Origin: Paenibacillus woosongensis
GTDB taxonomy: Bacteria; Bacillota; Bacilli; Paenibacillales; Paenibacillaceae
Length of the DNA: 64,000 nucleotides
Assembly (NCBI RefSeq): GCF_009725165.1
Contig: NZ_WNZW01000003.1
Coordinates: 310,001 to 374,000, forward strand
Direction of reading: 5' to 3'
Below the pieces are notes generated by a model that was not told the DNA's origin, did not search any database, and was given only the letters and a program-made list of their open reading frames with translations. Within the stretch, counting starts at the first letter, position 1, and every line of letters starts with the position of its first letter. Of this stretch, positions 26,299-34,825 are shown in pieces. The translations under genes were made by a program, and so were the position numbers.

Positions 26299-26328
26299 GA
26301 ATCCTCCGTTATTTCGGGAGGATTTTTG
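26299..26328 (+). terminator. riboswitch expression-platform terminator
   Basis: GAATCCTCC (26299-26307) pairs with GGAGGATTT (26317-26325), and TTTTT follows the GC-rich part. It lies between the aptamer and the ribosome site of cheW. Whether c-di-GMP favours or prevents the hairpin cannot be decided by eye. Confidence 0.82.
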
Positions 26329-26348
26329 TCTTAGGAAGGGGGGATGAA

Positions 26349-26798
26349 ATGAGCCAGACGAGTGAACAATACGTTGTTTTTGCCATCAACGGCAATGATT
26401 ACGGGATTCCTGTCCTAGAAGTATCAGAAATTATCCGGATGCAGACGGTGAATTGGATTCCGAATTCGCGCCGGGAGTTTCTAGGCATGATCCAGCTGAG
26501 AGAAAAACTGATCCCCATAATAAGTCTCCATACCATATTTTCAGAGGCAGAAAAGGAGTTGGATTCAAAAACCCGCATCATTATTATACATACAGAGGAA
26601 GCAAACCAGAATATCGGCATTGTCGTTGATGAAGTAAATAAGGTCATGTTCCTCCCTAAAGAAGGAATCAGCTTCCCGCCGCATATGGCGCAGCAGGCTT
26701 GGCTAAAAGGGATGTTTCAGCAACAGGATTCCCTAATTGTACTGCTTGACATACAAGCTCTGCTTGCGGATGTTAACGGCGGTTATTCGTATATTTAA
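26349..26798 (+). CDS. cheW: CheW-type chemotaxis coupling protein
   Basis: A 149-residue single-domain CheW-like protein linking chemoreceptors to the CheA kinase. Seen are [23 protein letters not shown] at the start, the [25 protein letters not shown] core and [15 protein letters not shown] near residue 90. A longer frame opens inside the riboswitch, but ATG 26349 has GGAAGGGGGG 5-8 bases upstream and gives a normal CheW length. It is followed after 52 bases by a receptor gene, with which it is probably cotranscribed. It is unlikely to be the main cheW, which in Bacillales sits in the fla/che operon. Confidence 0.9.
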   Translation: MSQTSEQYVVFAINGNDYGIPVLEVSEIIRMQTVNWIPNSRREFLGMIQLREKLIPIISLHTIFSEAEKELDSKTRIIIIHTEEANQNIGIVVDEVNKVMFLPKEGISFPPHMAQQAWLKGMFQQQDSLIVLLDIQALLADVNGGYSYI

Positions 26799-26850
26799 AT
26801 ACTCATTATCACAGGAAATTAACTGTAAAATATCGAATGAGGTGGCCCCA

Positions 26851-28443
26851 ATGAAGTGGTTTTATAATCTAAAGACGTCAGTCAAGCTGATCAGTTCTTT
26901 TATTGTTTTAGCGATCATCGTTACCTTTGTAGGCTTCTATGGCTTAAACAACATGGATAAGCTGAACAATAGTATAAATGAGATGTATGACAATCGCTTG
27001 CTGCCGATTACGAACGTCATGAATGCCCAAATCACTTACCAGCAAATGAGAGCGGATTTGCTGAACTTGCATATGAGCGAGTCGCAGAAAGATAGAAATG
27101 AGTATTTGGTCAAAATGGATGGATTTAAAAAAGATATTGATGACCGGATTGTGGAATATGGAACAAGAAGCTTTAACACAATAGAGCATGAAGAGCTGTA
27201 CAAAAACGTTCAGCTCTCGTGGCAAAACTTTCAGCGCGCTTACGATGAAGCGGTTCAATTAACGATGGAAGGTAAGAATGAGCAATTTCTTGACTACCTT
27301 CATGGAGATTACGAGGATATCCGTGAGGACTTCAACAATTATTTAACAAGTTTGACGACGTTAAACGTAAATAGAGCAGAGCAATCTAGCATTGAAACGG
27401 ATGTGCTTTATGCTTCGTCAAGGACGATCACGCTTGTCATTATTATTGTCGCCATGCTGCTTAGCATAGCTTTCGGATATTTGATATCCCAAGTGATCGC
27501 CCGTCCGTTAAATCGTGTTGTCGGGCTGGTGGAAAAAGTCGCTCATGGCGACCTAACAGAGACGGAAAATATCGATACGAAGGATGAGGTTGGGCAAGTG
27601 GCCGCATCGATCAATGATATGGTGCTTAGCCTTCGCGAAACCGTAAGCAGCATTCTAGGCTTGGCGGAGAATGTCTCCGCCGCCGCAGAACAAATTTCCG
27701 CAAGTACGGAGGAAATTGCCAGCAGCAGTACGAGTCAAGCGAACGATGCTCAGGTGATGAATGAGCTTTTCCGTGAGTTGTCCCTCGCGATTACTTCCGT
27801 AGCCCACAGTGCAGAGGAGGCATCGGAGTTGTCGAATCAAACGCTGACGATTGCCCAAAACGGTGGTGAGGTGGTTCGTTCGTCTATCTCGGGAATGAAC
27901 CAGGTCAATGAGCAGATGGCTTTACTCGAGGAGGATTCTAACCGAATCGGGGAAATTATTGAGGTGATCGACGACATTGCCGATCAAACGAATTTGCTCG
28001 CGCTGAATGCGGCAATTGAAGCGGCTCGTGCGGGAGACCAAGGACGAGGATTTGCGGTCGTTGCGGACGAAGTCCGGAAGCTGGCCGAGCGAAGCAGCGA
28101 AGCAACCAAACAGATTACTGCGATTATTAAAGGTATGCAACAAAATACGAAACATAGCGTCCGCGCGGTCGAAGAGGGTGTGAGATCCACACAGCAGACA
28201 GGCGAAGCTTTTGAGCATATTATGGCCATGGTCAATGATTCGGCACAGAAAGTCGCCGAGATTGCAGCCGCCAGTGAGGAGCAGGCTGCACAATCCTCGG
28301 ATGTGCTCTCCTCGATTGAGAGTATTTCCGCCGCAACGGAAGAATCGGCCGCGAGCAGTGAAGAAACAGCTTCTACGGCACAATCCCTAGCCGAACTGGC
28401 AGAGGAACTGAATCAGTCAGTAGCTATTTTCAAGGTCAGGTAA
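26851..28443 (+). CDS. methyl-accepting chemotaxis protein with 4HB sensor
   Basis: The 530-residue receptor has a short cytoplasmic tail, TM1 (about 12-31), an extracellular four-helix-bundle sensor (about 32-188), TM2 (about 190-213), HAMP (about 213-266, with [19 protein letters not shown]) and the signalling domain with hairpin tip [20 protein letters not shown] near residue 375. ATG 26851 follows a GAGGTGG site; the upstream open frame overlaps cheW and is discounted. The ligand is unknown; 4HB sensors bind diverse small molecules. Expression probably follows the c-di-GMP riboswitch. Confidence 0.92.
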   Translation: MKWFYNLKTSVKLISSFIVLAIIVTFVGFYGLNNMDKLNNSINEMYDNRLLPITNVMNAQITYQQMRADLLNLHMSESQKDRNEYLVKMDGFKKDIDDRIVEYGTRSFNTIEHEELYKNVQLSWQNFQRAYDEAVQLTMEGKNEQFLDYLHGDYEDIREDFNNYLTSLTTLNVNRAEQSSIETDVLYASSRTITLVIIIVAMLLSIAFGYLISQVIARPLNRVVGLVEKVAHGDLTETENIDTKDEVGQVAASINDMVLSLRETVSSILGLAENVSAAAEQISASTEEIASSSTSQANDAQVMNELFRELSLAITSVAHSAEEASELSNQTLTIAQNGGEVVRSSISGMNQVNEQMALLEEDSNRIGEIIEVIDDIADQTNLLALNAAIEAARAGDQGRGFAVVADEVRKLAERSSEATKQITAIIKGMQQNTKHSVRAVEEGVRSTQQTGEAFEHIMAMVNDSAQKVAEIAAASEEQAAQSSDVLSSIESISAATEESAASSEETASTAQSLAELAEELNQSVAIFKVR

Positions 28444-28490
28444 ACAACAAGCAGGAACCTCTAGCCAATGCAGGGGTTCCTGCTTGTTGT
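28444..28490 (+). terminator. strong hairpin after the chemoreceptor gene
   Basis: ACAACAAGCAGGAACCTCT (28444-28462) pairs with AGGGGTTCCTGCTTGTTGT (28472-28490), nearly perfectly over 19 bp. No T-run follows, so termination is likely but not certain. Confidence 0.6.
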
Positions 28491-28528
28491 CTATGTAGTC
28501 ACACCAGAATATTTCTTGATAACATGTA

Positions 28529-28802
28529 CTGGACGGCGGCTTCAACATTCTAGGACTGGACTTTCCGACGGTGCTGTCGTATATCATACTATGGATGGTC
28601 ACTTATAACCCCCTCATCGCAGGTGGGGAAATCGTTTTTGGCGAACCGATTCACGAATGCTCCATTATTAGTAACGTTAAAAGATTTTGCGTTCTTTAGC
28701 GGGCTGATCATTTCGTTTGTGCTATACACTTTTCTCTACAAGAAACAAACGAGAATATGCAGGCAGCTAAGTGGCTTGGGAGGATTGAAGTGGGAAAACT
28801 GA
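28529..28802 (+). pseudogene. remnant of a membrane permease, probably nucleobase transporter C-terminus
   Basis: Two frames give consecutive membrane-protein sequence. One, from 28529, reads LDGGFNILGLDFPTVLSYII then LWMVTYNPLIAGG. Shifted by one base near 28620-28660, the other reads FTNAPLLVTLKDFAFFSGLI then ISFVLYTFLYKKQ and runs to a TGA at 28802. Both look like the last helices of a polytopic transporter. The remaining stop overlaps the arcC start by 13 bases, as in a once-coupled operon. With carbamate kinase and guanine deaminase downstream, a purine or cytosine permease is the likeliest origin; the family call is tentative. No start or N-terminal part remains. Confidence 0.5.
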
Positions 28803-29758
28803 TAGTCGTAGCGATTGGCGGAAACGCACTTGTCAAAGGAAACGATTATGACACAATTCAGGATCAGTACGAGGCTGTTTGCGATATTGCCGTCAACATT
28901 GCAGATATGGTAGAAGCGGGCTGTGAAGTCATTGTGACTCATGGCAACGGCCCGCAGGTAGGCTATACACTTCGCAGGGGGGAAATCGCCGAGAAAGTAG
29001 CCGGCATGCCTAGCGTCCCGCTTGTCAACTGTGTAGCGGATACCCAAGGCGGCATCGGCTATCAAATTCAGCAGGCGCTGACGAATGAATTCATTCGCCG
29101 CGGTATGAAGCAAAAGGTAGCAACCGTCATTACACAGGTCGAAGTGAGCAGCAATGATCCGAATTTTAAAAAACCGAGCAAGCCTGTAGGCTCCTTCTTT
29201 ACGCTGGAACAAGCTCAGGAGCTGAAAAGGGAGCACCCGGACTGGGTCTTCGTGGAAGATTCGGGCCGGGGTTACAGACGCGTCGTGCCTTCGCCACAGC
29301 CGATCGACATCGTGGAGAAAGATGCCATCAAATCGTTAATTGAGAGCGGCTACGTGGTCATCGCCGTCGGCGGGGGCGGGATTCCCGTTGTCAAGAGAAC
29401 GGATCAGACTTATGAAGGCATTGATGCCGTAATCGACAAGGATCTGGCAACGAGCTTGCTGGCGGATCAAATCCAAGCCGAGATCCTGATTATTACGACT
29501 GGTGTTCCCAAAGTGTTCATTCATTTCGGCAAGCCGAACCAGAAAGCGCTGGATAAAATTACGGTGTCCGAAACGAAGCAATATGTGCTCGAAGAGCATT
29601 TCCCTAAAGGCAGTATGCTGCCAAAAATCGAGGCCAGCCTGAGCTTTCTAGAGAAAAGCGGCTCCCGAGTCATCATTACCAATCCGGAAAGCTTGAAGGC
29701 CGCAATCAACAACGCGGCAGGCACGCATATCGTAAAATCATATGGGGAGGATGTATGA
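28790..29758 (+). CDS. arcC: carbamate kinase
   Basis: A 322-residue amino-acid kinase fold enzyme making ATP from carbamoyl phosphate and ADP. Motifs are VVAIGGNALVKG at the N-terminus, VTHGNGPQVGYTLRR near residue 50, GSFFTLEQAQEL, AVGGGGIPVV near residue 190 and DAVIDKDLATSLLA, all typical. GTG 28790 has GGGAGG 6 bases before it; an in-frame ATG at 28757 lies in the permease remnant and lacks a site. No arginine deiminase genes are near. The neighbour is a guanine deaminase (4-base overlap), so it more likely serves purine or allantoin breakdown. Confidence 0.93.
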   Translation: MGKLIVVAIGGNALVKGNDYDTIQDQYEAVCDIAVNIADMVEAGCEVIVTHGNGPQVGYTLRRGEIAEKVAGMPSVPLVNCVADTQGGIGYQIQQALTNEFIRRGMKQKVATVITQVEVSSNDPNFKKPSKPVGSFFTLEQAQELKREHPDWVFVEDSGRGYRRVVPSPQPIDIVEKDAIKSLIESGYVVIAVGGGGIPVVKRTDQTYEGIDAVIDKDLATSLLADQIQAEILIITTGVPKVFIHFGKPNQKALDKITVSETKQYVLEEHFPKGSMLPKIEASLSFLEKSGSRVIITNPESLKAAINNAAGTHIVKSYGEDV

Positions 29759-30216
29759 ACATGGATTACATGAAACTAGCAGCAGACAAAACCATCGAGG
29801 GCATGGACAACAACATGGGAGGACCTTTCGGAGCTACTATTGTACGCGGCGATGAAATTATTGCCGTATGCAGTAACCGTATGATGGCCGATACCGACCC
29901 TTCGCAGCATGCGGAAATGGTCGCGATTAGAGAAGCGTGCAAAACGCTGGGTACGATGGACCTCTCCGACTGCGTCATTTATGCGACCTGCGAGCCTTGT
30001 CCGATGTGTGTATCCGCTATTATTTGGTCAGGCATCAAACAGGTGTACTATTGCAACACGGCCGAGGATGCGGATAAACACGGCTTCAGCGACATGCATC
30101 TGCGCAATTATTTGACAGGCAAAGATACAAGCGTGCTGAATATGTTGAAGGTGCCGGCTCGCGAAGATTGCGACAAATTATTTGAGCACTTTCAGAAGCT
30201 GCAAGAGAACCAATAA
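29755..30216 (+). CDS. guaD: guanine deaminase (CDA-fold nucleobase deaminase)
   Basis: A 153-residue zinc deaminase of the cytidine deaminase superfamily resembling B. subtilis GuaD (156 residues), which converts guanine to xanthine. The zinc site is His52-Ala-Glu54 (QHAEMVAI) plus Cys82 and Cys85 (CEPCPMC), and GGPFGATIV near residue 22 is the family strand. It overlaps arcC by 4 bases. A start at ATG 29761 is possible because the GGGGAGG site fits either. tRNA adenosine deaminase TadA is the main alternative by fold, but the context favours purine catabolism. Confidence 0.82.
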   Translation: MNMDYMKLAADKTIEGMDNNMGGPFGATIVRGDEIIAVCSNRMMADTDPSQHAEMVAIREACKTLGTMDLSDCVIYATCEPCPMCVSAIIWSGIKQVYYCNTAEDADKHGFSDMHLRNYLTGKDTSVLNMLKVPAREDCDKLFEHFQKLQENQ

Positions 30217-30327
30217 TGTAAAATATCATGCAGCAGCGACCTATCTAAAATCATTGTTTTAAACCACTCGTAAATATGATAGAATTCAACGGATTAGCCT
30301 ACATCAGTTGAAATAGGAGACTCATGA

Positions 30328-31905
30328 ATGAAACGAATGAAGCTGTCGCTGCGGTATTTAATTGTATGTGTTGCTCTATTATCTTTCATCTTAACGCTGA
30401 TTAGCAGTTTGCTGAGCGGTTACGAAACCAACAAACACACGTTAATTGCCAACACGCTGGAGACGAATCGAATGTATGCGGAGAAGCTAGCACAGACGAC
30501 GGACGGCTTCCTATATTCGACCTTGCAGACTCTGAGCGTTAGCGCTGCGGAAATCGCGAAGATCATCGATGACGAGGCGGCACTGCTGAGAGAAGCGGAT
30601 CGCTTGAAATTGCAAACGAATACTTTCAATTCCGTGGCGATTACCGATCCGAGCGGGAAAGTATTGGCTACATCTCCGCAATCGCTTGATCTTAAAGGCA
30701 AAATACTGACTTCGGATTCCGCTAAGGAAGCGCTTAAAGAAAGAAGGCCGCTTATTTCGAAGCCTTATACGGGGATCACAGGACGTCTGATTATTTTTAT
30801 CTCTTATCCGATTTTCGATGAGCAGCATAGTTATTTGGGTCTGGTTGGCGGGACGCTTTATTTGAAAGAAATGAACATTCTCAACGAAATTCTGGGGGAG
30901 CATTTCTACAAAGACGGCTCTTATGTTTTCGTAGTAGATGAGGACGGACGCATCATATATCACCAGGATCAAACCCGCGTCAATGAAGTCGTGGACGAGA
31001 ACCCGGTCGTACGGAAGCTGATGAATGGGGAGCGGGGAGCCCAGCGCGTCATTAACACGAAGAAGAAGGACATGCTAACGGGATATAGTTATATTCCTAC
31101 GGCCGATTGGGGCGTGGTCTCGCAGCGGGAGACAGAAATAACGCTGGCCCCTGCAAAAGAAATGCTGAAGAAGATGATCGTTACCTCCTTTCCGTTCTTG
31201 TTCGTATCGCTCATATTCATCATCTGGCTGTCCAATAAAATAGCGCAGCCGCTGCATAAGCTGGCCTATTATACCGAGAATAGTACGGAGAAGAATCAGG
31301 AGAAGCATATAGCGAAAATACCAGCTTGGTACTACGAGGTCATTCAGCTAAAGAAGGCGCTCGTTCACAGCCTCGCGTATTTACATAATCGCATTAATTA
31401 TTCCAACCATGAGTCGAAGACTGATTCACTCACGAAGCTGACAAATCGCCGGGGGATGGAAGAGCATATGAAAAAGTGGCTGGAGAAACAGTCGCAATTC
31501 TCGCTAATAATGCTGGATATCGACCATTTCAAACGGGTCAATGATACCTACGGCCATGCGGCAGGCGATCATGTATTGCAATTTCTGGCCATACAGATGT
31601 TGGAATCTGTAGAACCTGATCATATTTGCTGCCGGTATGGCGGAGAAGAATTCATCATCCTGCTGCCAGATACGTCCCAGCAGGATGCAGTCAAGGTCGC
31701 GGAGAGACTAAGATCGAAGATGGAAAGAACGGTGAGTCCATGCGGAGACATCGTAACGGTCTCCGCGGGGGTGGCTGCATATCCCGAGCATGCTTCCGGT
31801 CTCGATGGGCTTGTGGCCAAGGCGGATGCTTCCCTGTATGAAGCGAAGAGGCGCGGACGAAATCAGATCGTCGCTTTCGAACCACACGATGTCATACAGG
31901 CTTAG
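30328..31905 (+). CDS. membrane diguanylate cyclase with dCache-like sensor
   Basis: The 525-residue protein has TM1 (about 10-32), an extracellular Cache-type sensor (about 40-280, with SVAITDPSGKVLATSPQ and KPYTGITGRLIIFISYPIFD), TM2 (about 283-303), a linker and a GGDEF domain (about 367-520). The active-site motif is GGEEF (about residues 437-441, CCRYGGEEFIILL), compatible with activity; the RxxD inhibitory site is not evident. It makes cyclic di-GMP from GTP. It lies 4 kb from a c-di-GMP riboswitch, which may be functionally linked. Transcribed alone; ribosome site AGGAGA. Confidence 0.92.
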   Translation: MKRMKLSLRYLIVCVALLSFILTLISSLLSGYETNKHTLIANTLETNRMYAEKLAQTTDGFLYSTLQTLSVSAAEIAKIIDDEAALLREADRLKLQTNTFNSVAITDPSGKVLATSPQSLDLKGKILTSDSAKEALKERRPLISKPYTGITGRLIIFISYPIFDEQHSYLGLVGGTLYLKEMNILNEILGEHFYKDGSYVFVVDEDGRIIYHQDQTRVNEVVDENPVVRKLMNGERGAQRVINTKKKDMLTGYSYIPTADWGVVSQRETEITLAPAKEMLKKMIVTSFPFLFVSLIFIIWLSNKIAQPLHKLAYYTENSTEKNQEKHIAKIPAWYYEVIQLKKALVHSLAYLHNRINYSNHESKTDSLTKLTNRRGMEEHMKKWLEKQSQFSLIMLDIDHFKRVNDTYGHAAGDHVLQFLAIQMLESVEPDHICCRYGGEEFIILLPDTSQQDAVKVAERLRSKMERTVSPCGDIVTVSAGVAAYPEHASGLDGLVAKADASLYEAKRRGRNQIVAFEPHDVIQA

Positions 31906-31966
31906 CATCTATACATTGAACCATTTTTGATCTATGGTATCAGCCGCTTAAATATTACGCCGACAG

Positions 31967-31992
31967 CCGACCAGGATGACTGGTCGGTTTAT
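31967..31992 (+). terminator. terminator after the diguanylate cyclase gene
   Basis: CCGACCAG (31967-31974) and CTGGTCGG (31980-31987) form a perfect 8-bp stem with a 5-base loop, followed by TTTATT. Confidence 0.65.
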
Positions 31993-32034
31993 TGCAAAGA
32001 TGCAATATTCGTCACAGTAAAGGAGGCTTGAAGG

Positions 32035-32946
32035 ATGACCCTTCAGCAGTTGAAATACGTGATAGAGGTCGCTACCCGCGGGTCGATGAACGAAGCCGCG
32101 AAACGCTTGTTCATTTCACAGCCCAGCCTGTCTAATACGATCAAGGATTTGGAGGAGGAGCTGCAGATTACGATTTTTGAACGGACGAATAAGGGGATTG
32201 TACTCACGAAGGACGGTGCGGAATTCCTAAGCTATGCCCGTCAGGTCGTCGAGCAAGCAGCGTTGCTAGAGAGCCGCTATTTGAATGTGAAGCCGGCCCC
32301 CCAGCATTTCTCCGTATCAGCTCAGCATTATGCTTTTGCGGTCAGTGCTTTTGTGGAGCTCGTGAACCAATATGGACATGACGAGTACGAGTTGGCGTTG
32401 CGAGAGACGAAGACCTACGAAGTGATAGAGGATGTCAAGCATATGTACAGCGAAATCGGCATCCTGTATCTGAATGAATTCAATGCTAAGGTCATAAACA
32501 GGCTGTTGGACGATGCCGGGCTGCAATTTACCAGCTTGTTTGTGGCACGGCCGCATATTTTTATTAGCGCCAGGAACCCTCTTGCGAAACAGCCCGTTGT
32601 CACCATTGATCAGCTCGACGATTATCCGTTCCTCTGCTTCGACCAGGGCGAATTCAACTCGTTTCATTTCTCCGAGGAAATTCTAAGCACGCTGTCCCAT
32701 AAGAAGCTGATCCGGGTCAATGACAGAGCGACGTTGTTTAATTTGCTGATAGGCCTTAACGGTTATACGATATCCACGGGGGTGCTGAGCGCCGATTTGA
32801 ACGGACGCGATATCATTCCGATGCCCTTGGACTGTGACGAGTCGATCAATGTGGGCTGGATTTCGCATCGGAACATGCCGTTGTCGAAGCTGGGTACAGC
32901 CTATGTGGAGGCGCTCAAGGAATCTGTAGCCAAGGATTACGGTTGA
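32035..32946 (+). CDS. LysR family transcriptional regulator
   Basis: The 303-residue LysR regulator has an N-terminal helix-turn-helix (about 3-60, MTLQQLKYVIEVATRGSMNEA then AKRLFISQPSLSNTIKDLEE) and a substrate-binding sensor domain (about 90-295). Targets are unknown. It is in the same direction as the downstream iron genes but separated by 198 bases with a Fur-type promoter, so it is not obviously part of them. A sulfur or one-carbon role (CysL/YtlI-like) is possible but unsupported. Good GGAGG site before ATG 32035. Confidence 0.9.
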   Translation: MTLQQLKYVIEVATRGSMNEAAKRLFISQPSLSNTIKDLEEELQITIFERTNKGIVLTKDGAEFLSYARQVVEQAALLESRYLNVKPAPQHFSVSAQHYAFAVSAFVELVNQYGHDEYELALRETKTYEVIEDVKHMYSEIGILYLNEFNAKVINRLLDDAGLQFTSLFVARPHIFISARNPLAKQPVVTIDQLDDYPFLCFDQGEFNSFHFSEEILSTLSHKKLIRVNDRATLFNLLIGLNGYTISTGVLSADLNGRDIIPMPLDCDESINVGWISHRNMPLSKLGTAYVEALKESVAKDYG

Positions 32947-33062
32947 TTATAGTCTTAGGCTATAGCTAGTCATAGTTATTGGAGTTACGTTATAACAGTT
33001 GTTACATGGTACCTTATCGATAGAACGGTTTGTTGTGGTCGTTCTCATCTGGAGAATTTTGA

Positions 33063-33119
33063 TTGTATCTTCTACCAATCCAGGTTATAATATTTTCGTT
33101 GAAAATAATTATCATTATC
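33063..33119 (+). promoter_or_regulatory. promoter with Fur box before the first siderophore-binding gene
   Basis: TTGTAT (33063-33068), 17-bp spacer, TATAAT (33086-33091). GAAAATAATTATCATTATC at 33101-33119 matches 17 of 19 positions of the Fur box GATAATGATTATCATTATC and covers the expected start of transcription. Iron repression is expected. Confidence 0.85.
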
Positions 33120-33144
33120 AGTCATACAGTGAGGAGATTCAGGA

Positions 33145-34140
33145 ATGAAGAGAAACAGAAAACCTAAATATGCTGCGGCAGCAGGAATATTAAGCTTGGT
33201 TCTGCTGTTGAGCGCCTGTTCCGGCGGATCTGCCCCGGTTAGCACGAACGGTAACGCAAGCCCGGCTTCAGGAGGAAATCAAGTCGAAGAATCCCAGCCG
33301 GCAGAGCGCGTGCTTACGGATTCACTAGGCCATGAAATGAAGGTGCCGGCGAATCCCGAACGGATCATCGCTTCTTATTTGGAGGACCATCTCGTAGCCC
33401 TAGGCGTCAAACCAGTCGCGCAATGGTCTGTAGCAGACGGCAAGACGGTACAGAATTATTTGCAAGATGAATTGAAGGACGTACCTACGATCCCGTCCGA
33501 GCTTCCATATGAAGCGGTAATGAGCTTCCAGCCGGACTTGATCCTTATAGACAGTGCCGACATGGCAGCTGGAGATAAATATGAACAATATTCAAAAATA
33601 GCTCCTACATATTCCGTAGGCACAGAGCAGAATAATGACTGGCGGGAAGAGCTGCTTACCGTCGGAGACGTTCTAAACAAAGCCGAAGAAGCCAAGAAGA
33701 CTCTCGCGGATTACGACGCGAAGGCGACTGAGGCCAAGGAGAAGCTGCAAGCCGCCATCGGCGAGAAATCTGCTGCAGTCCTGTGGCCTCTAGGCAAGAG
33801 CACTTACATCGTTCATGAGAAGCTCTCTAGCGGAGATGTTCTCTATCGGGATCTCGGGATGAAGGTGCCGTCCGTCGTGCAGGAAATATCCGCTTCAGCC
33901 ACGGCGAACTGGAATCAGATCTCGGCGGAGAAGCTGGCTGAGCTGGATGCAGACTACATTTTCATAGTCAGCTCCGCTGTGCCGTTGGAAGAACTGCTCG
34001 CCGATCCGATCTGGGCCGGACTACCGGCGGTGAAGCACGGCCAGATATACGAATTTGATAATGAATCGAGCTGGCTGTATACGGGTGTGATTGCTAACGG
34101 AAAAATCATCGATGATGTATTAAATAGCATTTTGAAATAG
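33145..34140 (+). CDS. iron-siderophore ABC transporter substrate-binding lipoprotein
   Basis: A 331-residue FhuD/FeuA-family (class III) binding protein. A lipoprotein signal peptide ends at Cys25 (LLLSAC), then a Ser/Gly/Pro/Asn linker. The mature protein begins with the usual RVLTDSLGHEMKVPANPERI, continues with AVMSFQPDLILIDS, and the C-lobe ends with AVKHGQIYEFDNESSW. It binds a ferric siderophore outside the membrane and delivers it to FecCD-type permeases. No permease follows directly (terminator at 34222), so it may use the permeases at 35.8-37.9 kb. A strong Fur box precedes it. Confidence 0.9.
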   Translation: MKRNRKPKYAAAAGILSLVLLLSACSGGSAPVSTNGNASPASGGNQVEESQPAERVLTDSLGHEMKVPANPERIIASYLEDHLVALGVKPVAQWSVADGKTVQNYLQDELKDVPTIPSELPYEAVMSFQPDLILIDSADMAAGDKYEQYSKIAPTYSVGTEQNNDWREELLTVGDVLNKAEEAKKTLADYDAKATEAKEKLQAAIGEKSAAVLWPLGKSTYIVHEKLSSGDVLYRDLGMKVPSVVQEISASATANWNQISAEKLAELDADYIFIVSSAVPLEELLADPIWAGLPAVKHGQIYEFDNESSWLYTGVIANGKIIDDVLNSILK

Positions 34141-34221
34141 AAAAAGAGAGGTACACGAATGGCTGCTGTCCCAAAGTAGATTTTTCAAAGCGGGAACAGA
34201 TGAAACACAATTACGAAATAA

Positions 34222-34267
34222 AGTGCCAGTTCTCGGGCTATCTTAGCCCCCGAACTGGCGCTTTTTG
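34222..34267 (+). terminator. terminator after the first siderophore-binding gene
   Basis: AGTGCCAGTTCTCGGGCT (34222-34239) pairs with AGCCCCCGAACTGGCGCT (34245-34262) with small imperfections, followed by a T-run. Confidence 0.85.
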
Positions 34268-34312
34268 CTTCATGATGGCTCATCTTAAGCATACTCACCG
34301 CTTTGGACCATT

Positions 34313-34502
34313 CCATTTAGATGGATTTATAGTTGTTAGTTTCTGCGGTCAAGAAGGAAATGTGAATATAAATGGATTTCATGTCGTTAGAAGGGGGAAA
34401 ATTGCCAATCATGGAATGGACTCTGATTATAGCTGCATAAAATCCATTTAATCCTCTTAAGCATTCGTTTTTGAGGATATTAGATACATGAAATCCATTT
34501 AC
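34313..34502 (+). repeat. dispersed intergenic repeat, copy 1
   Basis: A non-coding element of about 190 bp, roughly 80% identical by eye to 54138-54325 in inverted orientation. It contains a perfect 13-bp inverted pair, AAATGGATTTCAT (34370-34382) and ATGAAATCCATTT (34488-34500), 105 bp apart, plus two diverged versions near 34317 and 34437. No transposase or long frame is inside. It lies between two terminators in the intergenic region 34141-34825, which has no gene. Confidence 0.75.
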
Positions 34503-34608
34503 TTTATGGCCTATACGATCTTTATGAAGAGTGTACGACCTCTGTACGACCACCTGTACTACGACAGGTTATTATATCCAACAGCTTAAATAAGCAGAGC
34601 TAAAGAAT

Positions 34609-34654
34609 AGGAGCTGGCAGCCATCTAAATCACTATTGGTACAGCTCCTTTTTT
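34609..34654 (+). terminator. terminator-like hairpin in the 34.1-34.8 kb intergenic region
   Basis: AGGAGCTG (34609-34616) pairs with CAGCTCCT (34642-34649), followed by TTTTTT. No gene ends directly before it, so it may insulate the next iron operon. Confidence 0.65.
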
Positions 34655-34745
34655 GCTTGTCTTGGCTGCATCGTATCAGGACCCAAATGGATATCGTCCA
34701 AGCACCTTCTGGATTTAGTCTATGTTCCGTTAGAAATCGGCAGCC

Positions 34746-34778
34746 TATAATTTGTAATTGAGAATGATTATCGATGAA
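34746..34778 (+). promoter_or_regulatory. -10 element and Fur-like box before the second siderophore operon
   Basis: TATAAT at 34746-34751 (poor -35). GAGAATGATTATCGATG (34760-34776) keeps the AATGATTATC core of the Fur box, about 50 bp before the ATG. The right half is diverged, so binding may be weaker than at 33101. Confidence 0.65.
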
Positions 34779-34825
34779 AAAGATATGATTCTCAAGGATG
34801 ATCGAAGATGAGGGGAGAGCAAGAC

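Noticed and set aside
34159..34179. Tiny frame ATG-GCT-GCT-GTC-CCA-AAG-TAG after a GAGGT site
   Set aside because: Six codons just before a terminator; more likely chance or a remnant than a leader peptide.
34200..34451. 83-codon frame in the 34.2 kb intergenic region
   Set aside because: It runs through a terminator hairpin and the repeat element; the other repeat copy does not preserve a frame.
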